From NCBI GenBank assembly GCA_003663695.1, contig QMUB01000029.1, forward strand, positions 1-8,756: a DNA stretch of 8,756 nt, read 5' to 3'. The number at the start of each line of letters is the position of its first letter. Positions within the stretch are counted from its first letter, which is position 1. Positions 1 to 6,556 of the stretch are shown here, piece after piece. A program made the translations under genes and the position numbers. The notes below the pieces were generated by a model. The model saw only the letters and a program-made list of their open reading frames with translations, did no database searches and had not been told where the DNA came from. This DNA comes from Thermococci archaeon (lineage in GTDB: Archaea > Methanobacteriota_B > Thermococci > Thermococcales > Thermococcaceae).

Positions 1-1796
1 CGGTTCGTGTGGGCTTTTACGGCATCAACGGGCCCGCACATTGGCAATTCCTCATCTTCATATTTCACTATCCCAACGGCGAGCTTTAGGGGAAGTCCGT
101 GCATCCAATTTCTCTTGCCGTATGCCATAAAGGCTCCTTTACCCAAATACTCGCCGCTCGGCGCTTGCTTTGTTACTTGGCTCGGGTCTGCATAATAGGC
201 ATCTTCGCTGAACACTCCCCTCGACCATGCCTTTGACATTGAAACAGCGAACTGGCAGGCCTCAAAAAGAGTTTTTTCGCTCGCTTTCTTTCCTTCTTTA
301 ATAACCACATGGGGAGCACCGTAAACGTCGGCGTGACAGTACCAGTCGTTTTCGCTCATGTATTTTTTAACCACCATCTCGTTGGTCGTGGCATCTTTTC
401 CACCTATCACCAAAAAGCCTTCGCTGCTTATGAACCAGCGGAACTTCTCGAACCACTTCTTCTTTCTCCTTTCGAGCTTCTTGACGTTTATCTCCTTCTT
501 AAGCTCCTCCTCTATGAGCTTCTCGACCTCCTGAATCTTCTTGAGCGTCTTCTTGTATGCCTCTTTGGCACCTTCAAGCTTGTGCTTTGCTTTTTTAGCC
601 TTTTCGTAGTAGAGCTCCGCATTTTCCCCTATGCTCCTGTCGAGATAGAGCGTGATTTTTTGACCATTGAGCTCTATGGTTACGGCCTTGTCCTTGGGAT
701 TAATGCCCTTCACCATCTGGGCCACTTTGTTGCCCGCCTTCTTTCCCTCTTCTATTCTGCGCTTAAACTCATCCCAGCCGAGCTTTTCAACGGCTTTTTT
801 AAACTCGTCCAGAAGGCGCTCAACGAGCATGAAGTTTGCATATATTAAATCCCCAAGGGCTTGGTTTTTCTCAGCCTGCACCTCAAAGCCCTTCATCATC
901 TCCTCCTGGCGCTTGAGCGTGTGCAGAAGGGAGCGCTTCTTGTCCTCAAGCCTCTTTGTGAGCTCTTTCTTTGCCTCATCAACGGTGATTTTTCCAAAGT
1001 ATTCATCCAGTGCCTCGCTGAACGTCTCGAAGTACTTCTTTTCCAGGCTTTCATACTGCTTCAGCTCGATTGGGATGACATCAAAGAGCTCACCATCTTT
1101 GTAGACTATCTGGGCTTTTTTGGGGGCGCTGAACACCTCTTTCATCTTCTCAAAGATGAGTTTGAGCTCCTCCTCGCTCAGCTCTTTGGCTGTTCTCGTC
1201 TTCTCAATTCCAGCCCTGAGGAGAATCTCTTCTGCAAAGAAGCCACCCATGTTGAACTTTCTGGCGAGGGCCCTTACTACCTCCACCTCTTCTTCGAGGA
1301 GCAGCTCCTTAAAGCGCTCCCACTCCACATCCACGGGACTCTCCCTCGCCGGAGGAAGCTTGTACTCGTGTCCGGGCTTTATAGCTCTATCCTTGAACTC
1401 CTCATACCTCAAAGCTCCCAAAATTTTGCTCTCACCATCAATTAAAACAACGTTTCCCCTCTTAAAGAGCTCCGCTATGAGTGTGTACTCACCAACCTTG
1501 AGCTTAACAATCCTATCGAAGTCGTACTGCTCTATTCCATCTAAGAAGCGGCCGCTCAGGTGCTTTCTTAAAAGCATCGCGAACGATGAAGGGGAAGGGC
1601 TCTCCTTGATGTATGTCGTTAGATGAACCCTCTTGCCAGCTTGAATGAGCAAATCTTTTCTCCCCTCGCCTGCCTTGTGGAGTTTAACCCTTAAAATGTT
1701 TCCATCGTGATAGACTTTATCAATCCTCGCACCTACGAGCGACTGCAGCTCTTCCACGATGTATTTTATGTCAACGCTACTCATCTCGGTCTTCAT
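1..1796 (-). CDS. NFACT-family ribosome quality-control protein (archaeal RqcH / Rqc2-like), C-terminus cut by window edge
   Basis: I translated the minus strand by hand; it is open from the ATG at 1796 to the left edge (598 codons, no stop). Family members are roughly 650 residues, so about 50 C-terminal residues are probably missing. Visible in order: an NFACT-N domain (about 1-130) with the Asp94-Arg95 pair in QYDFDRIVKL, matching the DR motif RqcH uses for tailing; a helix-hairpin-helix-like stretch (175-200); charged helices fitting a coiled-coil arm (275-335 and 395-450); and an NFACT-R/DUF814 domain from about 450 with DWYCHADVYGAPHVVIK (484-500). Family knowledge: these proteins bind large ribosomal subunits carrying stalled peptidyl-tRNA and recruit tRNA to extend the nascent chain; activity of this protein is inferred. 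The start at 1796 is chosen because GGTGA lies 5 nt upstream; an in-frame ATG at 1784 is the alternative. It overlaps the upstream ATPase gene by 20 nt, suggesting translational coupling. Confidence 0.93.
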   Translation of the reverse strand, partial: MKTEMSSVDIKYIVEELQSLVGARIDKVYHDGNILRVKLHKAGEGRKDLLIQAGKRVHLTTYIKESPSPSSFAMLLRKHLSGRFLDGIEQYDFDRIVKLKVGEYTLIAELFKRGNVVLIDGESKILGALRYEEFKDRAIKPGHEYKLPPARESPVDVEWERFKELLLEEEVEVVRALARKFNMGGFFAEEILLRAGIEKTRTAKELSEEELKLIFEKMKEVFSAPKKAQIVYKDGELFDVIPIELKQYESLEKKYFETFSEALDEYFGKITVDEAKKELTKRLEDKKRSLLHTLKRQEEMMKGFEVQAEKNQALGDLIYANFMLVERLLDEFKKAVEKLGWDEFKRRIEEGKKAGNKVAQMVKGINPKDKAVTIELNGQKITLYLDRSIGENAELYYEKAKKAKHKLEGAKEAYKKTLKKIQEVEKLIEEELKKEINVKKLERRKKKWFEKFRWFISSEGFLVIGGKDATTNEMVVKKYMSENDWYCHADVYGAPHVVIKEGKKASEKTLFEACQFAVSMSKAWSRGVFSEDAYYADPSQVTKQAPSGEYLGKGAFMAYGKRNWMHGLPLKLAVGIVKYEDEELPMCGPVDAVKAHTN

Positions 1797-3123
1797 TTAT
1801 CTCACCCAACAGGAACTTCCATAAAGGAGCATATTTTATCCTTTTGCCCTCGACCTCTTCAACCCCTTCCGTTCTTTCCGTTACTATTAACCCCTCTCTC
1901 AGGTCAAACTCTCTCAAAGCCTCTAAAAGCGCCGAGATTTCTCTTTTTTTGCTTTTCTCAATGTCCCAGCTTACCTGAATAGCTTCTTTTATCTCCAGGC
2001 CATGTTTTACTATGAAATCCACCTCTCCTTTTCCTTTGTAGTAAAACACACTGTCCTTGCCATGGCGTTTTATTAAATGGATAGCCACCAAGTTCTCGGC
2101 CAGCCTCCCAAGGTTTTCGCTGAACCTAAGGGCCACGGCATTTATTATCCCTGTATCTATGATGTAAAGCTTTTTTGGATGCCTCCTAACCTCTTTTATT
2201 TTGTGTGAAAACGGCGGCACCCTGAATGCGAGATAAACTTCTTCAAGGGCATCCAAAACAGCGTCAACAAAGTTTGGGGAGACGTTTCTCTTCAGTATGC
2301 CTGAGACCTCGTTTTTAAGTCTCGTGGCGCTCGTCAGTGATGCGAACCTGTTTACTGCAAGCTCGGCTATGAGCTTCACAGCATTTGCGTCTCTAAAGCC
2401 TCCCCTGTAGGCGACGTCTCTTAAGACAATGCCCTCAAAAAGTTCTTTTATTATTTCCCGCTTTAATAGCTCATCTCTGCTGAGGACAACTTGAGGGAAT
2501 CCTCCGAACTCCAAGTACTCAAGGAGTGCCTTTTCAATTTTGCTTTTTTCCACCATCATAGTGAGATAATCTTCTGTAGTTATCCCTTTGAAAGTCAGGA
2601 ACTCCTTGAAATCAAGCGGGAACACCTCAACTGTTAGAGTTCTCCCCGTTAGAACTGTCGCAAGTTCTCTTTTAATTATCCGCGAAGTCGAACCGGTGAC
2701 GAGTATCTTAACCCTCTCCTTTTCCATCGTTGCCCTTACCCACTTCTCCCAATTGGGTACGTTTTGAACCTCGTCCAGCACTATTACTGCGGAGTCCCCT
2801 CTGCTTACATACACTTTAAATGCACGGTATATCTCCTCCAAGAGCTCTGTGCTGAGATATGCGTGAAATTTTGGGTCTTCCAGGTTGACATAAAGGGTAT
2901 CCCTTGGATCTGTACCATCTTCGATTGCTTTTTTAATGAACTGCTTTGCTATCGTTGTTTTACCGGCGCGCCTGACTCCCACAACTGAAAGAATAAAATC
3001 ATTTGCATTTTTAAAGTGTTCCAGCTTGCTTAGATATTCCTCCCTATCTATCCCAACATCCCGCTCCCGGTTCCAGAAGTTGTAGGGAGCAAGTGCCTCT
3101 ATTATTTCTTCTCTCTTTAGCAT
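1777..3123 (-). CDS. AAA-like P-loop ATPase with C-terminal DUF4143 (nuclease-fold) domain
   Basis: 448 residues, ATG at 3123 with GGTGAGG just upstream. An N-terminal AAA_14-type domain carries Walker A GVRRAGKTT (49-57), Walker B VIVLDEVQ (113-120), a sensor-like VTGSTS (142-147) and the GRT-x-E-V-FPLDF-EFL signature (160-175). The C-terminal DUF4143 domain has a PD-(D/E)XK-like layout: Glu343 in LAENLVA, then GEVDF (366-370), then IQVSWD (382-387). The last element would normally end in Glu/Gln-x-Lys; here the Lys position is Ser, so nuclease activity is doubtful. Family: expanded ATPases of archaea and bacteria, often in variable loci and of unknown biochemical role; a DNA-binding or mobile-element-linked role has been suggested for some. 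It sits between rfcL and the NFACT gene, overlapping the latter by 20 nt, and is preceded by an array of A/T-rich palindromes covering its presumed promoter. No function beyond ATP binding can be claimed. Confidence 0.93.
   Translation of the reverse strand: MLKREEIIEALAPYNFWNRERDVGIDREEYLSKLEHFKNANDFILSVVGVRRAGKTTIAKQFIKKAIEDGTDPRDTLYVNLEDPKFHAYLSTELLEEIYRAFKVYVSRGDSAVIVLDEVQNVPNWEKWVRATMEKERVKILVTGSTSRIIKRELATVLTGRTLTVEVFPLDFKEFLTFKGITTEDYLTMMVEKSKIEKALLEYLEFGGFPQVVLSRDELLKREIIKELFEGIVLRDVAYRGGFRDANAVKLIAELAVNRFASLTSATRLKNEVSGILKRNVSPNFVDAVLDALEEVYLAFRVPPFSHKIKEVRRHPKKLYIIDTGIINAVALRFSENLGRLAENLVAIHLIKRHGKDSVFYYKGKGEVDFIVKHGLEIKEAIQVSWDIEKSKKREISALLEALREFDLREGLIVTERTEGVEEVEGKRIKYAPLWKFLLGEINEDRDE
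1801..1806 (-). promoter_or_regulatory. Ribosome binding site of the NFACT gene
   Basis: The minus strand reads GGTGAG then ATAA before the ATG at 1796. It lies inside the last codons of the ATPase gene, so translation of the NFACT gene depends on a site that ATPase-translating ribosomes cross. It supports 1796 over the internal ATG at 1784. Confidence 0.7.
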
Positions 3124-3127
3124 AAAC

Positions 3128-3134
3128 CCTCACC
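3128..3134 (-). promoter_or_regulatory. Ribosome binding site of the DUF4143 ATPase gene
   Basis: The minus strand reads GGTGAGG, then GTTT, then the ATG at 3123. This is a strong archaeal Shine-Dalgarno sequence and fixes the start. Confidence 0.75.
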
Positions 3135-3156
3135 AAGTGAATATCACATTTAGAGG

Positions 3157-3180
3157 TTTTATATTTTACGGAATATAAAT
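3157..3180 (-). promoter_or_regulatory. Probable promoter of the ATPase-NFACT transcription unit
   Basis: On the minus strand this segment reads ATTTATATTCCGT followed by AAAATATAAAA, giving two overlapping TATA-like elements 35-55 nt before the ATG at 3123. With the usual archaeal distance of about 25 nt from TATA centre to transcript start, the leader would be short, about 12-25 nt, and would include the GGTGAGG site. The element coincides with repeat unit 1, so occupancy of the repeat should block TBP/TFB binding. The exact box is uncertain because the whole region is A/T rich. Confidence 0.45.
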
Positions 3181-3246
3181 TATCTGAAATTTCATATTTT
3201 ATAGAATATAAATTTAGTCGAGATTTATATTCCCCAGAATATAAAA
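3157..3246 (-). repeat. Three 24-bp A/T-rich palindromic repeats phased at exactly 33 bp
   Basis: The units are 3157-3180, 3190-3213 and 3223-3246; both start-to-start distances are 33 bp. Units 1 and 2 match at 21 of 24 positions. Each unit is a dyad of about 9-bp arms. In unit 3 the arms TTTATATTC (3224-3232) and GAATATAAA (3237-3245) are perfectly complementary around a 4-nt spacer, and units 1 and 2 are imperfect versions. A further GAATAT half-site occurs at 3139-3144, 32 bp before the equivalent position in unit 1. The array fills most of the gap between rfcL and the ATPase and ends about 34 nt before the ATPase start. Three dyads on one helical face over a promoter suggest operators for cooperative binding, perhaps by the ATPase itself (inference). 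Confidence 0.85.
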
Positions 3247-3253
3247 TGAAAAA
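3243..3253 (-). terminator. Weak oligo-T terminator after rfcL
   Basis: Six nt past the rfcL stop the minus strand reads TTTTT (3253-3249), CA, then TTTT (3246-3243). Oligo-T tracts serve as intrinsic terminators in Thermococcales. This pair is short, so partial read-through into the ATPase gene remains possible. Confidence 0.4.
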
Positions 3254-3258
3254 TAGCT

Positions 3259-4716
3259 TCACTTCTTCTTGATGAAGTCAAAGAGCGTGGCCTGCTTTGG
3301 CTTCTTTTCTTCTTTTGCTGTTTCTTCACTTTTTTCCTCTTCTTTGGGCTTTTCTTCCTCAATTTCCTTTTTGGGCTCTTTCTTTTCTACGGTCTCTTGG
3401 GTTTCCTCGACTTCTTTGACTTTTTCTTGCTCTTTTTCCTCTTTCTCGACTTTTACCTCCTCTCCCGGCTCGGTTTTTTTGAGCTCTTTGTGTATTGTCA
3501 TCATCTTACCCTTTATGCTCTTAGCTTTTTCCGCATCTCCAGTTAAAAACTCGATTTCCTTATCTCCGAGCTCAAGGAATACCGCCAGATGTGCGGCTTT
3601 TTCAGGATTGTACATGAAAATCCCTTTGAAGATCGCCATGGTCTCTATAGCCTCGAGTTTGCTCATGTGCATCCCTTTCATTATCTTCTTAAGAATTGAG
3701 TCCCGTATTCCACGCTCTTCTTTGGAATCACGGAGCATCTTGAGGGTCTTCGGAGGATAAAACCTCAAGAAACCCTTTTTCTTGGTTCCAGCAACTGCTA
3801 CACCTGCGGTCATCATATCGAGGGCATATTTCCATAGTCCATAGGCTCCCGTGGTATTTGCTCTCCCGAAGTATATATCGGCCCTGCTTATGGCTTCATA
3901 AGCTTGAGCTATCTCCTGGGGATTTGTGTAAACATAAGGAATGTTCTCATCAATCCATAAGAGAAGTTCATCCGGGGTTTTATCCACATTCCATGTTGCA
4001 GCACGTGCTTTTTTTGTGCTATCCGTTGCAAATATGCTTCCCAAAGCTTGAAAGACGCTCTTTTCCACATCCCTATATGCAAGCAGTGCCTCTGCATCTC
4101 CCGGGCTGAAAGCCACGGTCTCCAAGTCATTTATAGCCGCCCTTAAATCCCCATTTGCCCTTTGTGCTATCATCTTGATAATTTGAGGGGGCACCTCCAG
4201 ATTTTCGGCTCTAACAATTTTCCATAAAGCGCTCATTATATCCCTTTGGGTGAGCTTTTTGTACTCTATGAGCTCAGCTTTGTTCCTCAAAGCCTGAGGA
4301 ACCTGCCAGTATCTATTTGCCGCCATTATTATTGGATTTCTTGCTTTTGAAATTAGTTTTGCAAGCTCCGTTGCACCGCTTGGCTCTATATTATCCACCT
4401 CATCCAGAAAAATGAGCTTTCTCCTCCTTCCAAATACGTCCATGGTATAGGCAGCTTGGATATATCTGCTCACCTTTTCGTAGGTTCTCTCATCACTTGC
4501 ATTGAGCTCTATAACTTCAAAGTGATATTCATTTGCAAGGGCATATGCCGTAGCTGTTTTCCCAATTCCAGGGGGACCATATAAAAGGAGGGCTTTTTTC
4601 TTTGGTCTACCCTCTATCCATTCTTCCATCCATGATCTAACTTTTGGTAGAGCTTTTTCCTGATTAATCAAATCCCTTAAACGTCTTGGACGGTACTTCT
4701 CTATCCATGGTAGCAT
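3259..4716 (-). CDS. rfcL: Replication factor C large subunit
   Basis: 485 residues from the ATG at 4716. RfcL is the single large subunit of the archaeal clamp loader (four small plus one large), which opens PCNA and loads it on primer-template DNA using ATP. Seen: the start-proximal RFC box (PWIEKYRP, 3-10), Walker A GPPGIGKT (47-54), LNASDERT (71-78), Walker B LIFLDEVD (101-108), sensor 2 GDLRAAIND (189-197), a helical collar region (about 215-400), a long Lys/Glu-rich linker (about 412-474) and a C-terminal PCNA-interacting PIP box QATLFDFI (475-482) with a KKK tail. The SRC arginine-finger motif is absent, as expected for the large subunit. It begins 13 nt after the rfcS stop. The ATG at 4716 has AGGTGA 5 nt upstream. 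A GTG at 4725 would add MSE and resembles the longer N-termini of some relatives, but it falls inside that binding site, so I prefer 4716. Confidence 0.96.
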   Translation of the reverse strand: MLPWIEKYRPRRLRDLINQEKALPKVRSWMEEWIEGRPKKKALLLYGPPGIGKTATAYALANEYHFEVIELNASDERTYEKVSRYIQAAYTMDVFGRRRKLIFLDEVDNIEPSGATELAKLISKARNPIIMAANRYWQVPQALRNKAELIEYKKLTQRDIMSALWKIVRAENLEVPPQIIKMIAQRANGDLRAAINDLETVAFSPGDAEALLAYRDVEKSVFQALGSIFATDSTKKARAATWNVDKTPDELLLWIDENIPYVYTNPQEIAQAYEAISRADIYFGRANTTGAYGLWKYALDMMTAGVAVAGTKKKGFLRFYPPKTLKMLRDSKEERGIRDSILKKIMKGMHMSKLEAIETMAIFKGIFMYNPEKAAHLAVFLELGDKEIEFLTGDAEKAKSIKGKMMTIHKELKKTEPGEEVKVEKEEKEQEKVKEVEETQETVEKKEPKKEIEEEKPKEEEKSEETAKEEKKPKQATLFDFIKKK

Positions 4717-4721
4717 TTCGC

Positions 4722-4727
4722 TCACCT
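4722..4727 (-). promoter_or_regulatory. Ribosome binding site deciding the rfcL start
   Basis: The minus strand has AGGTGA, then GCGAA, then the ATG at 4716. The competing GTG at 4725 overlaps this site and has only a weak GGGA farther upstream. Confidence 0.65.
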
Positions 4728-4729
4728 AA

Positions 4730-5707
4730 TTATTTCCCGAGGATTGTAAACTGGGCTAGAAGCGCCTCGAGCTGGATCATCTCATGCGCTCCTTCAACAA
4801 GCCTGAAGTTGTACTCGCCAATTTTATCCGCGAGCTTGACCTTCTTGGGCTCGCTTATCGGCAGGTTAAACACCTCTTTATGCATCTGGATTATAACATC
4901 CTCACCACTCAAACCCTGCTTGAGGAGAATCTCCCTGAGCTTGTCCCTCGCCTTGAGGAAGTTACCCTCCAAAGCATGCACCATCATTTCCCTGACATCC
5001 TCTGGTCTGGCTCTGCTCGCGACCGTAAAGACATTTTCATCCGTGATGATGATATCTAAGGCAGCGGCGGCTTGTAGGACATTTATTGCCCTCCTCATAT
5101 CCCCTTCGGCAACATATAAGAGCGCTTGGAGACCTTCCTCAGTAAGTTCAAGCCCTTCGTTCTCAGCTATCTGCATAAGGCGCTTCGCGACATCCTCATC
5201 CCTTAGAGGTCTGAATCTAAATATAGCACATCTGCTCTGTATCGGCTCGATGATCTTTGACGAATAATTGCAGCTTAAGATAAAGCGAACGTTGTTCGAG
5301 AACATCTCCATTGTTCTCCTTAAGGCCTGCTGGGCGTCCTGGGTTAGGGCATCACTCTCATCGAGAAAAATTATTTTAAAGCCTGCTCCTCCAATTGGCT
5401 TGGTACGAGCAAACTCTTTTACCTTCTCCCGGATGACGTTTATACCGCGTTCATCCGATGCATTAAGTTCAAGGAAATTCTGCCTCCAGTGCTCTCCATA
5501 GAGCTCCTTCGAAAGGGCAAGAGCGGCAGTCGTCTTCCCAACACCCGGAGGCCCAGCAAATAAAAGATGGGGCATGGAACCGGTTTTAACATAATGCTGG
5601 AGTCTCCTAACTATATGGTTCTGACCTACTATATCTCTAAGCTTTCCAGGTCTGTACTTCTCAACCCATGGTTTTTCAAGGATTTTAACCTCTTTAACTT
5701 CACTCAT
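4730..5707 (-). CDS. rfcS: Replication factor C small subunit (no intein)
   Basis: 325 residues from the ATG at 5707, ending 13 nt before rfcL. Four copies of this AAA+ ATPase join one RfcL in the clamp loader. Seen: the RFC box PWVEKYRP (13-20), Walker A GPPGVGKT (52-59), LNASDERG (81-88), Walker B IIFLDESD (112-119), sensor 1 with SCNYSSKI (145-152), the SRC motif (158-160) that supplies the arginine finger to the neighbouring subunit, sensor 2 GDMRRAIN (202-209), and a C-terminal collar domain (about 235-325). Length fits intein-free members; several Pyrococcus homologues carry inteins in this gene, and none is present here. In-frame GTG 5716 and ATG 5713 are possible earlier starts, but GGGTGA at 5713-5718 overlaps them and lies 5 nt before the ATG at 5707. 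That choice gives the familiar MSE N-terminus. Confidence 0.97.
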   Translation of the reverse strand: MSEVKEVKILEKPWVEKYRPGKLRDIVGQNHIVRRLQHYVKTGSMPHLLFAGPPGVGKTTAALALSKELYGEHWRQNFLELNASDERGINVIREKVKEFARTKPIGGAGFKIIFLDESDALTQDAQQALRRTMEMFSNNVRFILSCNYSSKIIEPIQSRCAIFRFRPLRDEDVAKRLMQIAENEGLELTEEGLQALLYVAEGDMRRAINVLQAAAALDIIITDENVFTVASRARPEDVREMMVHALEGNFLKARDKLREILLKQGLSGEDVIIQMHKEVFNLPISEPKKVKLADKIGEYNFRLVEGAHEMIQLEALLAQFTILGK

Positions 5708-5712
5708 GAACA

Positions 5713-5718
5713 TCACCC
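5713..5718 (-). promoter_or_regulatory. Ribosome binding site deciding the rfcS start
   Basis: The minus strand reads GGGTGA, then TGTTC, then the ATG at 5707. The upstream in-frame GTG (5716) and ATG (5713) overlap the site itself and are therefore unlikely starts. Confidence 0.7.
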
Positions 5719-5734
5719 TTATCTAATACATTTA

Positions 5735-5749
5735 ACATGCTTTTCATGT
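5735..5749. repeat. Short perfect dyad in the rfcS leader/promoter
   Basis: ACATG (5735-5739) and CATGT (5745-5749) are complementary around CTTTT. The dyad lies between the putative rfcS TATA element and the rfcS start, where a repressor could bind. Five-bp arms in an A/T-rich region can easily arise by chance. Confidence 0.3.
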
Positions 5750-5756
5750 ATAATAA
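5749..5756 (-). promoter_or_regulatory. Putative TATA element for rfcS-rfcL
   Basis: The minus strand reads TTATTATA about 42-49 nt before the rfcS ATG. A start about 25 nt downstream would fall near 5727 and leave a short leader of about 20 nt holding the GGGTGA site. It is assigned by position and composition only. Confidence 0.4.
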
Positions 5757-5791
5757 TCTTGCGTGACAATCCTCCGGCAATTACCGAATTC

Positions 5792-5799
5792 TTTTTATG
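5792..5799 (+). promoter_or_regulatory. Putative TATA element for adk and the DUF1624 gene
   Basis: TTTTTATG lies 33-40 nt before the adk ATG. The expected transcript start is near 5820, just before the GGTGG site at 5823-5827. The 124-nt region between the rfcS and adk starts therefore holds two divergent, non-overlapping promoters. I see no other feature in it beyond the small dyad at 5735-5749. Confidence 0.45.
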
Positions 5800-5822
5800 T
5801 TTTCGGGACGTAGAATATCATT

Positions 5823-5827
5823 GGTGG
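5823..5827 (+). promoter_or_regulatory. Ribosome binding site of adk
   Basis: GGTGG is followed by TTCT and the ATG at 5832, a good archaeal spacing that supports this start. Confidence 0.55.
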
Positions 5828-5831
5828 TTCT

Positions 5832-6509
5832 ATGAACGTGTTGATCTTCGGTCCTCCTGGAAGCGGGAAAACCACGCATTCCAAAAGAATGCTCGAAAAA
5901 TACGGGCTCTTTTATATCTCCTCAGGGGATATAATCCGGAATGAAATAGCAAATCAAACCGAGCTCGGCAAAGAGATGAATAAGTTCCTGTCCAAGGGCG
6001 ATTTAATACCAGACAGTGTTGTAAATGTGCTCGTTTTGGGCAAACTCAGAAGAGTTAGGAATGATTTTATTATGGATGGCTATCCAAGAAGTGCAGAACA
6101 GGTTCTAGCACTGGAGAATTACCTCTACGACCATGGAATCAAACTCGATCTGGCGTTGGATATATTCATCCCAAAAAATGTCAGCATAGAGAGAATAAGC
6201 GGGAGGAGAATATGTTCAAAATGCGGTGCGGTGTATCACGTGAAGTACAATCCTCCAAAAACTCCGGGAAGGTGCGATATCTGCGGTGCGGAGCTTATTC
6301 AAAGGGAGGATGACAAGCCCCAGATAGTCGCAAAGAGGTATGACATCTACAGTAAAAACATGAGCCCAATAATAAAGTTTTACAGAAAACAGGGAATTTA
6401 CGTCAAGATAAAGGGAGATGGAGGGGTTGACGATGTCTGGGAAAGGATTAGACCCTTAACGGACTTTATACACAACAGGGAGGAGAAGAGAAAGGAGCAT
6501 GAACTCTAA
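5832..6509 (+). CDS. adk: Adenylate kinase, long form with zinc-type LID
   Basis: 225 residues. It catalyses ATP + AMP = 2 ADP in the cytoplasm and balances the adenylate pool. Seen: Walker A GPPGSGKTT (7-15), the AMP-binding SSGDIIR (30-36) and FIMDGYPRS (79-87), and LID arginines in GRRIC (124-128). The LID has four cysteines in two CxxC pairs (Cys128/Cys131 and Cys148/Cys151), the pattern that holds structural Zn2+ in many adenylate kinases. QREDD (157-161) and KRYDIY (168-173) supply further catalytic LID and core positions. This is the bacterial-like long, LID-containing type, not the short AdkA type of methanogens and Sulfolobus. The C-terminus ends in a charged tail (REEKRKEHEL). It is transcribed divergently from rfcS and followed after 17 nt by a membrane protein gene with no known link to nucleotide metabolism. 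Confidence 0.96.
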   Translation: MNVLIFGPPGSGKTTHSKRMLEKYGLFYISSGDIIRNEIANQTELGKEMNKFLSKGDLIPDSVVNVLVLGKLRRVRNDFIMDGYPRSAEQVLALENYLYDHGIKLDLALDIFIPKNVSIERISGRRICSKCGAVYHVKYNPPKTPGRCDICGAELIQREDDKPQIVAKRYDIYSKNMSPIIKFYRKQGIYVKIKGDGGVDDVWERIRPLTDFIHNREEKRKEHEL

Positions 6510-6514
6510 CATTT

Positions 6515-6520
6515 GAGGTG
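6515..6520 (+). promoter_or_regulatory. Ribosome binding site deciding the start of the DUF1624 gene
   Basis: GAGGTG is followed by TATAAA and an in-frame GTG at 6527. The first GTG of the open frame (6518) is part of this site, so 6527 is the better start. The ATG at 6542 has only a weak GGAAG upstream. Confidence 0.5.
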
Positions 6521-6526
6521 TATAAA

Positions 6527-6556
6527 GTGCTTGGAAGCGAGATGCTCGGAAGCGAG
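6527..6556 (+). repeat. 15-bp tandem duplication covering the start codon of the DUF1624 gene
   Basis: 6527-6541 and 6542-6556 match at 13 of 15 bases. Each copy is a start codon (GTG, then ATG) followed by codons for LGSE. The result is two in-frame potential starts five codons apart. Confidence 0.8.

Noticed and set aside
309..1626. Several plus-strand open frames of 145-194 codons
   Set aside because: They lie opposite the NFACT gene, which has clear domain motifs on the minus strand. Their Leu/Ser/Phe-rich content is the mirror of Lys/Glu-rich coding, and they have no recognisable domain.
3157..3246. CRISPR array or replication origin
   Set aside because: The repeats are palindromic with only 9-nt gaps, so there are no spacers. 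They are nearly pure A/T, with no G/C-containing origin-recognition-box-like motif and no cdc6/orc1 gene in view. Closeness to the rfc genes alone is not evidence of an origin.
3044..3262. Minus-strand open frame of 72 codons across the repeat region
   Set aside because: It covers the palindromic repeats and the out-of-frame start of the ATPase gene. It has no ribosome binding site, and the repeated YS/YK pattern only reflects the DNA repeats.
3269..3760. Plus-strand open frame of 163 codons, rich in Ser and Phe
   Set aside because: It is the antisense image of the Lys/Glu-rich RfcL tail.
4686..5267. Plus-strand open frame of 193 codons
   Set aside because: It is antisense to rfcS and has no domain or initiation signal.
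6521..6526. TATAAA between adk and the DUF1624 gene as a separate promoter
   Set aside because: It lies immediately before the start codon, too close for the roughly 25-nt TATA-to-start distance, and works better as the spacer after GAGGTG.
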